Shown: in pieces, positions 1 through 9,732 of the stretch
Position numbering within the stretch: position 1 is the stretch's first letter
Layout: every line of letters begins with the position of its first letter
Assembly: GCF_030504955.1 (NCBI RefSeq)
Contig: NZ_JAUKTR010000001.1
Coordinates: 248,001-312,000, forward strand
Direction: 5' to 3'
DNA: 64,000 bases
DNA from: Peiella sedimenti
GTDB taxonomy: Bacteria; Pseudomonadota; Alphaproteobacteria; Caulobacterales; Caulobacteraceae
Program-made: the position numbers and the translations under genes
The notes under the pieces: model-generated
What the model saw: only the letters and a program-made list of their open reading frames with translations
Database searches by the model: none
Told to the model about the DNA's origin: nothing

Positions 1-142
1 CGAGGAGGTCGAGGCGGTCAGCGCCCAGGACGTGCGCCTGTGGTTGGGCTCGCGCCTGATCCTGCACCCCGCCGCCGCCTGTCTGGGGCCGGCCGAAGCG
101 GTGGGCGCGCCGGAGGCCTTCATCCGCCGCCTGGCGGCCTAA
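1..142 (+). CDS. C-terminal end of an M16-type (processing peptidase) protein, partial
   Basis: This is an open frame entering from the window edge (codons begin at base 2) and ending in TAA at 140-142, giving 46 residues. The tail has the pattern usual for the end of M16 zinc peptidases (mitochondrial processing peptidase / PqqL-like): a helix with V-S-A-Q-D-V-R, then a short strand followed by a G-P pair (CLGPAEAV). The catalytic HxxEH domain lies outside the window, so activity cannot be judged. It is followed 48 bp later by the acetyltransferase gene on the same strand. The assignment rests on a short C-terminal pattern only. Confidence 0.5.
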   Translation, partial: EEVEAVSAQDVRLWLGSRLILHPAAACLGPAEAVGAPEAFIRRLAA

Positions 143-190
143 CGCGGGTTTGTTAGGCGAAGCTCAAGGGTTCCGCGTTACGGTTTCCGG

Positions 191-799
191 ATGGCCGTTC
201 TGGACTGGATGCAAACTGACCACGGACCCGTGTTGCAGGACACGGTCGTGCGCCTGCGCCTGCCGCGCCAGGCCGATTATCCCGCCTGGTCCGACCTGAG
301 GCGCAAGTCTGAAGCCTATCTGCGCCCCTGGGAGCCCAAGTGGCCCGAGGATGACCTGACCCGAGCCGCGTTCCGCCGCCGCCTGTCGGTCTATGCGCGC
401 GAGGTGGAGGCCGAGCGGGCCTGGCCCTTCTTCATCTTCGACGACGCCGGGCTGGTGGGCGCGATCACCCTTTCGAACGTCCGCCGGGGCGTCGCCGACG
501 CCGGCACCCTGGGCTACTGGATCGGCCAGCCGCACGCCGGACGGGGGCTAGCGACCCGCGCGGTGCGCCTCATGGCCGGCTACGCCTTCGACACCTTGGG
601 CCTGCACCGGCTGGAGGCCGCCTGTGTGCCCGAGAACACAGCCTCGCGTCGCGTGCTTGAGAAATCGGCCTTCCGGCTGGAGGGCGTGGCCCGCGCTTAT
701 TTGAATATTAACGGCGCCTGGAGAGATCATCTGTTGTTCGCCCGTCTCGAAGACGACGTGGCGGCGGGGTCGAACACCAGGGGCTTGCACAGAACGTGA
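191..799 (+). CDS. rimJ: GNAT family N-acetyltransferase, RimJ/RimL-like
   Basis: 202-residue single-domain GNAT acetyltransferase. Family members transfer acetyl from acetyl-CoA to a protein N-terminus; RimJ acts on ribosomal protein S5. The acetyl-CoA pyrophosphate loop is visible as QPHAGRGLAT near residues 115-124, preceded by the LGYWIG strand and followed by the helix ending in LGLHRLEAACVPENTASRRVLEKSAF, typical of the RimJ/RimL group. The last bases overlap the start of the downstream GGDEF-EAL gene by 4 bp (GTGA), so the two are probably translationally coupled. The true substrate cannot be read from sequence, and the RimJ name is by family resemblance. Confidence 0.8.
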   Translation: MAVLDWMQTDHGPVLQDTVVRLRLPRQADYPAWSDLRRKSEAYLRPWEPKWPEDDLTRAAFRRRLSVYAREVEAERAWPFFIFDDAGLVGAITLSNVRRGVADAGTLGYWIGQPHAGRGLATRAVRLMAGYAFDTLGLHRLEAACVPENTASRRVLEKSAFRLEGVARAYLNINGAWRDHLLFARLEDDVAAGSNTRGLHRT

Positions 800-2475
800 C
801 GGAGAGCTCGCGACAGCTGTCTTGGGATCCCACGACGACGCTTGAGGCGCTGGCCGCCGCTGACGTCGCCCTGTGGTTCTGGACGCCGTCTGAAGACCAG
901 CTCCGCTTCACCGGCGCGACGCGCTCGCTCGGCCTGGGCCCGCTGGCCCCCGCCTGTCCCAGCGCCGCCTTCGTGGCCCTGACCATGCCCCAGGACCGCA
1001 CCCTGGCCGAACAGCTGCTGAAGCCGCGGGAGGAGGGCGCCGAGGTGGCCCTGCGCCTGCGCATGCGCGACGGCGGCACCTGCCTGTGGCGCGGCGTCTG
1101 GCTCGAGGACGGCCTGCGCGCCGCTGGGGTCGTGGCGCTTGAGACCCGCTTCGCGGCGGCCGGGACCGACGCCCTGACCGGCCTCCTGGACCGACGCACC
1201 TTCCTGGCGCGCGTCACCCAGCAGCTGACCGAGCCGGGCGAATACGAGATCATCGTGGCGGACCTTGACCGCCTGCGCCGCCTGAACGAGGCCCTGGGTC
1301 ACGAGCGCGCCGATCTGGTGCTGGCGGCCCTGGGCTCGCGCCTGACCGCCGCCTTCGCCCATGACGCCTGGCCGGCCCGTATCGGTGAAGATGAGTTCGC
1401 CGTCCTGATCCGTATGGACGGCGCCATCGGCCGGCCGTCCATCAAGATGCGCCAGGCGCTGGAGCAGCCGCTGCGCGTGGCCGGCTTCGATATCTATCCG
1501 ACCCTGTCCATCGGCGCCGTGCAGGCCGAGGGCGGCCCTGATGCTCCCGACGCGGCCGAGCTGCTGCGCCGCGCCGAGCTGGCGGTCGAGTCGGCCAAGG
1601 TCGGGGGCCGCGGCGGCGCCGCCGCCTATGGCCGGGCCCTGGAAAGCGACAGCCTGTCCCGTCTGGCCCTGGAGGCGGACCTCCGCAACGCCTTTGTGCG
1701 CGGCGAGATCGTGCCCTTCTTCCAGCCAATCGTGAATCTGTCGACGGGCGCCGTGGCGGGGTTCGAGGCCCTGGCCCGCTGGAAGCACCCCAAGCGCGGC
1801 CTGGTGCCGCCGGACGAGTTCCTCACCCTCACCGACGAGATGGGGCTGATGAACGATCTGGGCCTGATGATGATGCAGACATCGGCCCGCCAACTAGCCG
1901 AATGGCTGGAGCGTCACCCTACCGCCGGCAAGCTCTTCGTCAGCGTGAACCTGTCGACCGGCGAGATCGAACGCGAGGGCCTGGTGGCCGACGTGGCGCG
2001 CATCCGCAAGGAGACGGGCCTTCCAACCGGCGCCCTGAAGCTGGAAGTCACCGAAAGCGACATCATGCGCGACCCGAACCGGGCCGCCCTGGTGCTGCAG
2101 GCCCTGCGCGAGGCGGGGGCTTCGCTGGCGCTGGACGATTTCGGCACCGGCTTCTCGTCCCTGTCGTACCTGGCGCGTCTGCCCTTCGACACGCTGAAGA
2201 TCGACCGTTACTTCGTTTTGACCATGGGCGACGACGAGGGTTCGGCCAAGATCGTGCGCTCGGTGGTGGCCCTGGGGCGGGACCTGTCGCTGGAGGTGGT
2301 GGCCGAGGGCGTCGAGAACGCCGGCCTGGCCCGCCAGCTGCTGCAGTCCGGCTGTCACTACGGCCAGGGCTTCGGCTATGCGCCCGCTCTCGCGGCCCAG
2401 GAGGCCGAGGTCTATCTGAACGAGAGCCTGGCCGACGGCGTCGCGCCGCTGGTGGCCCGATCCGTCAAGCGTTGA
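796..2475 (+). CDS. pdeA: PAS-GGDEF-EAL protein, PdeA-like c-di-GMP phosphodiesterase
   Basis: 559 residues with a GTG start that overlaps the previous stop. A PAS-like segment (about 10-115) precedes a GGDEF domain whose signature is GEDEF (about 196-200) and an EAL domain (about 310-545). The EAL catalytic set appears complete: E in FEALARW near 325, N in SVNLS, E in LEVTES, DDFGTGFSS near 446, K in LKIDRY near 468 and E in AEGVE near 503. Caulobacter PdeA (CC3396) has the same PAS-GEDEF-EAL order; there the GEDEF domain is an inactive cyclase that binds GTP and activates the EAL phosphodiesterase, and the protein is removed by CpdR/ClpXP at the G1-S transition. Orthology is inferred from architecture and motif. 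Confidence 0.75.
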   Translation: MTESSRQLSWDPTTTLEALAAADVALWFWTPSEDQLRFTGATRSLGLGPLAPACPSAAFVALTMPQDRTLAEQLLKPREEGAEVALRLRMRDGGTCLWRGVWLEDGLRAAGVVALETRFAAAGTDALTGLLDRRTFLARVTQQLTEPGEYEIIVADLDRLRRLNEALGHERADLVLAALGSRLTAAFAHDAWPARIGEDEFAVLIRMDGAIGRPSIKMRQALEQPLRVAGFDIYPTLSIGAVQAEGGPDAPDAAELLRRAELAVESAKVGGRGGAAAYGRALESDSLSRLALEADLRNAFVRGEIVPFFQPIVNLSTGAVAGFEALARWKHPKRGLVPPDEFLTLTDEMGLMNDLGLMMMQTSARQLAEWLERHPTAGKLFVSVNLSTGEIEREGLVADVARIRKETGLPTGALKLEVTESDIMRDPNRAALVLQALREAGASLALDDFGTGFSSLSYLARLPFDTLKIDRYFVLTMGDDEGSAKIVRSVVALGRDLSLEVVAEGVENAGLARQLLQSGCHYGQGFGYAPALAAQEAEVYLNESLADGVAPLVARSVKR

Positions 2476-2478
2476 GGC

Positions 2479-3048
2479 TCAGGCCGTGCCGCCCGTCTGG
2501 GCGATGAAGGCCGGATCGACCCCCAGCGTTTTCAGGGCCTTTTCCCACTTCCGATCCAGATCCTGATCGAAGATCAGCGTCTCGTCCGCGTCCGCGACCA
2601 GCCAGACATTGTCGCGCAGTTCGCTCTCCAGCTGACCCTTGTCCCAGCCGGCGTAGCCGAGGGCCAGCACCGCCTTGCGCGGGGCGATGGCCGGATCGGA
2701 CAGCGCCGCCAGGATCTCGCGCGTGGCGGTCAGCTCGACGCCGCCGACGACGGTCAGGCTGGCGTCATTGATGCGAATGTCGTCGCTGTGCAGCACGAAG
2801 CCGCGCTCGGTATCGACAGGGCCGCCGTCCAGCACGCGCGTGCGCTCAGCGCCATCCGGGGCGGGCATGTCCATGCGGTCCAGCACGTCGGCCAGGGCCA
2901 GCCCCTCCCGCGGCATGTTCAGGCGCAGACCCATGGCGTGGTCCGGCCCATGGGCGCAGATCAGGATGACGGCGTGCTCAAAGCGGGGATCGCCGATGCC
3001 GGGCATGGCGATCAGCAGCCGCCCAGCCAGGGAATTGAACTCGCTCAT
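2479..3048 (-). CDS. yqgE: YqgE/AlgH family protein (UPF0301)
   Basis: 189 residues, the normal length for the UPF0301 family. The N-terminus shows the family hallmark of a GxLLIAMPGxxDPRFxxAVI pattern (residues 8-29), followed by a His-Gly-Pro motif and the G-x-x-L/M-N region. The family is cytoplasmic and of unknown biochemical function; the AlgH name comes from a Pseudomonas alginate regulator. It is convergent with the PdeA-like gene, with 3 bp between the two stop codons. Start at ATG 3048, with the divergent peroxiredoxin gene 130 bp upstream. Confidence 0.88.
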   Translation of the reverse strand: MSEFNSLAGRLLIAMPGIGDPRFEHAVILICAHGPDHAMGLRLNMPREGLALADVLDRMDMPAPDGAERTRVLDGGPVDTERGFVLHSDDIRINDASLTVVGGVELTATREILAALSDPAIAPRKAVLALGYAGWDKGQLESELRDNVWLVADADETLIFDQDLDRKWEKALKTLGVDPAFIAQTGGTA

Positions 3049-3178
3049 GGCCTAAAGATCGGGTGGGAACCGCGCTGTGGCAAGGCCGTTGCGGGCGGGG
3101 CGGCTTGGCGAGCGGCCGCGTGTGACCTATTTCCATCTGCGCGCCGGATACGGCGCAGCCCTCTTCAGGAGACCACCC

Positions 3179-3664
3179 ATGCCCCTCAACGTCGGCGATC
3201 GCCTGCCGGAGGCGACCTTCATGCACATGACCAAGGACGGCCCCAGCCAGGTCAGCTCCAAGGAGCTGTTCGAGGGCAAGCGCGTGGCGCTGTTCGCCCT
3301 GCCGGGCGCCTTCACGCCCACCTGCTCGGCCAAGCACGTGCCGGGCTTCAAGGAGCGCAAGGACGAGCTCAAGGCCAAGGGCATCGATCAGATCGCCTGC
3401 GTTTCGGTGAACGACGCCTTCGTCATGGGCGCCTGGGCCAAGGATCAGAACGTCTCGGACGACGACATGCTGATGCTGGCCGACGGCAACGGCGACTTCA
3501 CGCGCGCCGTTGGCCTGGACATGGACGCCTCCAAGTTCGGCATGGGCACGCGCTCGCAGCGCTACTCCATGGTCGTCAACGACGGCGTGGTCGAACAGCT
3601 GAACGTCGAGCAGGGCGGCGAATTCCGCGTTTCCTCCGCCGACTACCTGGTCGACCACCTCTAG
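3179..3664 (+). CDS. Peroxiredoxin, Prx5/AhpE-like redoxin family
   Basis: 161 residues. The ATG at 3179 is preceded by AGGAGA at 3167-3172 and starts directly at the conserved PLNVGDRLPEATF segment; an upstream in-frame extension has no family character. The peroxidatic cysteine lies in GAFTPTCSAKHVPGF (Cys about 49), the signature of the Prx5 subgroup of thiol peroxidases, which reduce hydrogen peroxide and alkyl hydroperoxides. Arg in GTRSQRY is the conserved active-site arginine. No C-terminal glutaredoxin domain is present, unlike some bacterial Prx5 fusions. It is followed 6 bp later by the vsr gene on the same strand. Confidence 0.88.
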   Translation: MPLNVGDRLPEATFMHMTKDGPSQVSSKELFEGKRVALFALPGAFTPTCSAKHVPGFKERKDELKAKGIDQIACVSVNDAFVMGAWAKDQNVSDDDMLMLADGNGDFTRAVGLDMDASKFGMGTRSQRYSMVVNDGVVEQLNVEQGGEFRVSSADYLVDHL

Positions 3665-4077
3665 GGCCGATTGGGCGACCCCTTCACCTCCGAGCAACGC
3701 GCCGCCGTCATGCGGCGCGTGAAGGGGCGTGACACGACGCCGGAACTCAAGGTGCGGCGGACGCTGTGGCGGCTGGGCTTCCGCTATCGCCTGCAGCGCC
3801 GCGACCTGCCGGGAAAGCCGGACCTGGCCATGGCGGGCCGGCGCCTGGCGGTGTTCGTGCACGGCTGCTTCTGGCACGGCCACGACTGCCGGCGCGGGGC
3901 GCGGGCGCCCAAGGCGAACGCCCAGTACTGGTCGGACAAGATCGCTCGCAACCGCGCGCGGGACGACGCGACGCGCCGGCGCCTGATCGCCGAGGGCTGG
4001 CGGGGATTGGTGATCTGGGAATGCGCTCTAAGGCGAGCCGACCTGGATCAGGCGCTCGACAGGGCCGTGCGTGACGA

Positions 4078-5988
<1,911 letters not shown>

Positions 5989-6115
5989 GAACGCCCCAGA
6001 GACACCCTTGCTGGAGCCTCTTGGAGGGCTCCTGCACGCCAGACTGCCACGGGCGCTCCTAACGGGCCGTCAACGCGGCGCTCGCCTTGATCTCGGGGGT
6101 ATGGCGTCGACGCCG

Positions 6116-7279
6116 CTACAACGACCGGGCGATCAGCAGCTTCATGATCTCGTTGGTGCCGCCATAGATGCGCTGGACCCGCGCATCCTTGTACAGCTGG
6201 GCGATCGGGTACTCGTTCATGTAGCCGTAGCCCCCGAACAGCTGGAGCATGGCGTCGATGGTCTCGCCCTGGATGTCGGTGCACCAGTACTTGGCCATGG
6301 AGGCGGTCACGGCGTCGAGCCTGCCTTGCAGATGCAGGCCGATGCAGTGGTCCACGAACACCTTGGCGACGCTCAGCTTGGTCTTCACCTCGGCCAGCTG
6401 GAACTGGGTGTTCTGGAAATCGATGACGCGCTTGCCGAACGCCTTGCGCTCCTTGACGTAGTCCAGGGTGGCGGCCAGGCCCCGCTCGGCGGCGGCGATG
6501 CCCTGCACGGCGATGTTCAGCCGCTCCTGCGGCAGCTGCTGCATCAGCTGGACAAAGCCCTGCCCTTCGGTCCCGCCCAGCAGATTTTCGGCCGGCACGC
6601 GCACGTCGTTGAAGAACAGCTCGGAGGTGTCGTTCCCCTCCATGCCGATCTTGTGGAGGTTGCGGCCGCGCTCGAACCCTTCCGCGCCGTCGGTCTCGAC
6701 CACGATCAGGCTGGTGCCCTTGGCCCCTTCGGCCGGGTCGGTCTTGGCCACCACGATGATGAAGTTGGCCAGCTGGCCGTTGGTGATGAAGGTCTTGGAC
6801 CCGTTCACTACGTAGGCGCCGCCGTCCTTGCGGGCGGAGGTCTTGATCCCTTGCAGGTCAGATCCCGCGCCTGGCTCGGTCATGGCGATGGCGCCGATCA
6901 GTTCGCCCGATTGCAGGCGGGGCAGCCAGCGCGCCTTCTGCTCCGCCGTGCCGTAATGCCAGACGTAGGGCATGACGATGGCGTTGTGCAGCGAGATGCC
7001 GAAGTGGTCCGCACCCTTCCAGCCTAGCTGACGCATCAGCACCACCTCGTGGCGGTAGTCGCCGCCCATGCCGCCGTCCGCCTCGGGCATGGACAGACCC
7101 AGCAGGCCCGCCTCGCCGGCCTGGGTCCACAGCTCGCGCGGGACGGAGCTGTTCTCAAGCCAGCCTTGCACGGCCTCGGGCGAGGCGTGCTCGTCGATCC
7201 ACTTGCCGACGCTGTCGGAGAAGAGGGTGATCTCCTCTTCCTGCATGAACTCCGGGTCGGGGGCGTTGAGGATGTTCAT
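6116..7279 (-). CDS. Acyl-CoA dehydrogenase, LCAD-type
   Basis: 387 residues. FAD-dependent alpha,beta-dehydrogenation of acyl-CoA, electrons going to ETF. The start at ATG 7279 is preceded by GGAGGAGAC (7285-7293); the longer reading frame begins inside a repeat. Motifs: AMTEPGAGSDLQG (substrate/FAD binding), ITNGQLANF, QERKAFGK-like YVKERKAFGKRV, and C-terminal QLFGGYGYMNEYPI and IYGGTNEIMK. The latter has Gly where MCAD carries its catalytic Glu; as in long-chain and isovaleryl enzymes, the base is probably the Glu of LPQERL in the preceding helix. It follows a second acyl-CoA dehydrogenase and a MerR regulator on the same strand. Confidence 0.92.
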   Translation of the reverse strand: MNILNAPDPEFMQEEEITLFSDSVGKWIDEHASPEAVQGWLENSSVPRELWTQAGEAGLLGLSMPEADGGMGGDYRHEVVLMRQLGWKGADHFGISLHNAIVMPYVWHYGTAEQKARWLPRLQSGELIGAIAMTEPGAGSDLQGIKTSARKDGGAYVVNGSKTFITNGQLANFIIVVAKTDPAEGAKGTSLIVVETDGAEGFERGRNLHKIGMEGNDTSELFFNDVRVPAENLLGGTEGQGFVQLMQQLPQERLNIAVQGIAAAERGLAATLDYVKERKAFGKRVIDFQNTQFQLAEVKTKLSVAKVFVDHCIGLHLQGRLDAVTASMAKYWCTDIQGETIDAMLQLFGGYGYMNEYPIAQLYKDARVQRIYGGTNEIMKLLIARSL

Positions 7280-7285
7280 CTTAAG

Positions 7286-7411
7286 TCTCCTCCCCATTCC
7301 CCGAATGGGGAGGGGGACCACGAAGTGGTGGAGGGGAACGAGACCCCTCCGTCTCGTCGGCTTCGCCGCCGATCCACCTCCCCATCGCTCGCGCGACGGG
7401 GAGGAGGCGGG
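7286..7411. repeat. GC-rich palindromic intergenic repeat (family R1), copy 1
   Basis: The gap between the two acyl-CoA dehydrogenase genes is filled by nested palindromes built of CCTCCCC/GGGGAGG arms: CCCCATTCC-CCGAATGGGG (about 7293-7311), CCACGAAGTGG (7319-7329), CGGCTTCGCCG (7358-7368) and CCCCATCGCTCGCGCGACGGGG (7379-7400). The edge beside the downstream gene reads GTCTCCTCC on the plus strand, that is GGAGGAGAC towards the gene, and serves as its ribosome-binding site. The same edge recurs in copies at 19418, 37673 and 56621. Confidence 0.75.
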
Positions 7412-7417
7412 CCTTGC

Positions 7418-9202
7418 TCAGAACGCCTCGGCCGGCATCTGCATCAGCACGTCCGCCCCAGTCCTCAGCTTGGCCAGGTGGGCGTCGGCGTCCGGCAGCA
7501 TGCGCTCGACGAAATAGCGGCCCGTGGCGATCTTGCCGGCGAAGTAGGGGTCGGTCTCCCCGGCGTCGATACGCGCTTGCGCCGTCTCGGCCATCTGAGC
7601 CCACATATAGGCCAGCGCCGTCAGGCCGAAGATGTGCAGATAGTCGGTCGACGCCGCGCCCGCGTTGTCCGGGTTCTGCATGCCGTTCTGCATCAGCCAC
7701 ATGGTGGCCTCCTGCAGCTTGGCCTTGGAGGAGGCCAGGCCGTCGATGAAGGGCTTCAGCGGCCCGTCGCCCTGACGCTCGGCCACATAGGCGTCGATCT
7801 CGGAGAACCAGGTCATGATGGCCCGGCCGCCGTTGGCCGCCAGCTTGCGTCCCACCAGATCCAGCGCCTGGATGCCGTTGGCGCCCTCATAGATCATGGT
7901 GATGCGCGCATCGCGCAGGTACTGGCTTGCCGGGTAGTGCTCGGTATAGCCCGAGCCGCCGTGCACCTGCATGGCCAGGCTGGCGGCGTGGAACCCGCGG
8001 TCCGTCAGGTAGGCTTTCACCACTGGGGTCAGCAGCGCCATGTAGTCCTTGGCCTTGGTGGCCTGGGCCTCCTCGGGCGAACGCTGCATGTCTGCCTGAA
8101 GCGCGGTCCACAGGATGAAGGCCTGGCCGCCCTCGACGATGGCCTTGGCCTCCAGCAGCATGCGCCGCACGTCCGGATGCACGATGATGGGATCGGCCGG
8201 GCCCTCGGGGTTCTTCGGGCCGGTCAGGCTGCGGCCCTGCAGCCGCTCCTTGGCGAACTCGGCGGCGGCCTGATAGGCGGCGGCGGCGATGGACAGGCCC
8301 TGCAGGCCGGTGCCCAGGCGCGCCTCGTTCATCATGACGAACATGGCCGCCATGCCCTTGTTCTCGGTCCCGACCAGCCAGCCCTTGGCGTTCTCATAGG
8401 CCATGACGCAGGTGGCGTTGCCGTGGATGCCCATCTTGTGCTCGAGGCCCGCGCACTCGACGCCGTTGCGCTCACCCAGCGAGCCGTCGTCGTTGACGAT
8501 GAACTTGGGCACGACGAACAGGCTGATGCCCTTGATGCCCTCCGGCGCGCCCTCGATGCGGGCCAGCACCAGGTGGATGATGTTGTCGGTGAAGTCGTGC
8601 TCGCCCGAGGAAATCCAGATCTTCTGGCCGGTGATGGAATAGCTGCCGTCGCCGTTCGGAACCGCCTTAGTGCGGATCAGGCCCAGATCCGTGCCGCATT
8701 GGGGCTCGGTCAGGTTCATGGTCCCGCCCCACTCGCCCGAGGCCAGCTTGGGCAGGTACTTGGCCTTCTGCTCCTCAGAGCCGTTGGCGTGCAGCGCCTC
8801 GTAGCAGCCGTGGGTCAGGCCCGGGTACATGGAGAAGGCCGGGCTGGCCGCCGCCGTCATGTGGCCGACCGCCAGGGCCAGCACCGAGGGCATGCCCTGA
8901 CCGCCGTAATCGGGGTCCGCCGCCAGGGCCGGCCAGCCGGCCTCGACCATCTGGTGATAGGCCTCCTTCCAGCCGGGGGGCGTGGTGACCTTGCCTGCGT
9001 CCAACTTACAACCGTGCTGGTCGCCGACCTTGTTCAGGGGCGCGATGACCTCGTCGGAAAAGCGCGCGCCTTCCTCCAGCACCTGGCGCACCAGGTCGGC
9101 CGACACGTCCGCAAAGCCGGGCAGGGTGTTGGCGTAGCGCTCCACCCCCAGCATGTCGTTGAGCAGGAAGTCGAGATCACGCACGGGCGCCTGGTAGGGC
9201 AT
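7418..9202 (-). CDS. Acyl-CoA dehydrogenase, 594-residue type with C-terminal extension
   Basis: 594 residues, the long acyl-CoA dehydrogenase class (DmdC/FadE-like) with an extra C-terminal domain after the usual fold. Visible motifs: DPDYGGQGMPSVL, MNLTEPQCGTDLG (FAD/substrate loop), KIWISSGEHDF, a KEYxA-like ITDRGFHAASLAMQVHGGSGYTEHYP and ARITMIYEGANGIQALDL, where the Glu of YEG is the expected catalytic base. The C-terminal 130 residues form the helical module typical of this class. The gene follows merR by 2 bp on the same strand, so the pair is almost surely one transcript. Substrate chain length cannot be deduced. Confidence 0.92.
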   Translation of the reverse strand: MPYQAPVRDLDFLLNDMLGVERYANTLPGFADVSADLVRQVLEEGARFSDEVIAPLNKVGDQHGCKLDAGKVTTPPGWKEAYHQMVEAGWPALAADPDYGGQGMPSVLALAVGHMTAAASPAFSMYPGLTHGCYEALHANGSEEQKAKYLPKLASGEWGGTMNLTEPQCGTDLGLIRTKAVPNGDGSYSITGQKIWISSGEHDFTDNIIHLVLARIEGAPEGIKGISLFVVPKFIVNDDGSLGERNGVECAGLEHKMGIHGNATCVMAYENAKGWLVGTENKGMAAMFVMMNEARLGTGLQGLSIAAAAYQAAAEFAKERLQGRSLTGPKNPEGPADPIIVHPDVRRMLLEAKAIVEGGQAFILWTALQADMQRSPEEAQATKAKDYMALLTPVVKAYLTDRGFHAASLAMQVHGGSGYTEHYPASQYLRDARITMIYEGANGIQALDLVGRKLAANGGRAIMTWFSEIDAYVAERQGDGPLKPFIDGLASSKAKLQEATMWLMQNGMQNPDNAGAASTDYLHIFGLTALAYMWAQMAETAQARIDAGETDPYFAGKIATGRYFVERMLPDADAHLAKLRTGADVLMQMPAEAF

Positions 9203-9204
9203 GG

Positions 9205-9681
9205 TCAGCCTTTCGCGGTCAGGGGTGTGTCGTCATCCAGGCTGGCGCTGAGCACGGTGTGGTACTCGGCGCCGCCCGGCAGCAGGTCGGGGCGGCTCTC
9301 GGCCAGGCGCTGCTCCATGTAGGCGCAAGCCTCCTCGGCGGTGGCGATGGCCGCGTCCAGGTCCTCGCGCTGCTGCCTCAGCGCCTCGATCTGGGCGCGA
9401 TGACGGCGCAGGGCCACGGCCATCTGGTGGGCGTTGCCGTCCTTGCGGTCGTAAAGGTCCAGCATCTCCTGGATCTCGGACAGTGAGAATCCGATGCGCC
9501 GCCCGCGCAGGATCAGCTTCAGCCGGGCGCGATCTCGGGCGCTGTAGACGCGGGTCTGGCCCTTGCGCGCCGGGGACAGCATGCCCTTGTCCTCATAGAA
9601 GCGCAGGGCGCGGGCCGTGGCGCCGAACTCCCGGCACAGCTGGCGAATAGTGTAGGTCCGGTGATCGTCGCTCGGGGCCAT
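9205..9681 (-). CDS. MerR family transcriptional regulator (LiuR/MmlR-like)
   Basis: 158 residues. N-terminal winged helix with YTIRQLCREFGATARALRFYEDKGMLSPARKGQTRVYSARDRARL (about 10-54), the classic MerR DNA-binding part, then a long dimerisation helix (about 85-125). No metal-binding cysteine set is seen, so it is not a metal sensor; only one Cys follows the DNA-binding domain. In proteobacteria MerR proteins next to acyl-CoA dehydrogenases (LiuR, MmlR type) control branched-chain amino acid and fatty acid breakdown. The gene leads the acyl-CoA dehydrogenase transcript, and a palindrome at 9694-9711 lies just upstream, fitting autoregulation. Confidence 0.85.
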   Translation of the reverse strand: MAPSDDHRTYTIRQLCREFGATARALRFYEDKGMLSPARKGQTRVYSARDRARLKLILRGRRIGFSLSEIQEMLDLYDRKDGNAHQMAVALRRHRAQIEALRQQREDLDAAIATAEEACAYMEQRLAESRPDLLPGGAEYHTVLSASLDDDTPLTAKG

Positions 9682-9693
9682 GTCGCTTCATAA

Positions 9694-9711
9694 CTTGACG
9701 CGGACGTAAAG
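9694..9711. promoter_or_regulatory. Candidate MerR-family operator
   Basis: An imperfect inverted repeat, CTTGACG-CGGA-CGTAAAG, sits 13 bp upstream of the merR start codon. Six of seven arm positions pair. It resembles the CTTTACG/CGTAAAG-type palindromes known for LiuR-like MerR regulators of acyl-CoA catabolism. The link to the adjacent regulator is inference. Confidence 0.5.
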
Positions 9712-9732
9712 GGAAGGTTTTTTGGCGTGGCC

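Noticed and set aside
7049..9322. 757-residue plus-strand open frame opposite the acyl-CoA dehydrogenases
   Set aside because: Low-complexity, His/Gly/Leu-rich antisense shadow; both dehydrogenases on the minus strand have full catalytic motifs.
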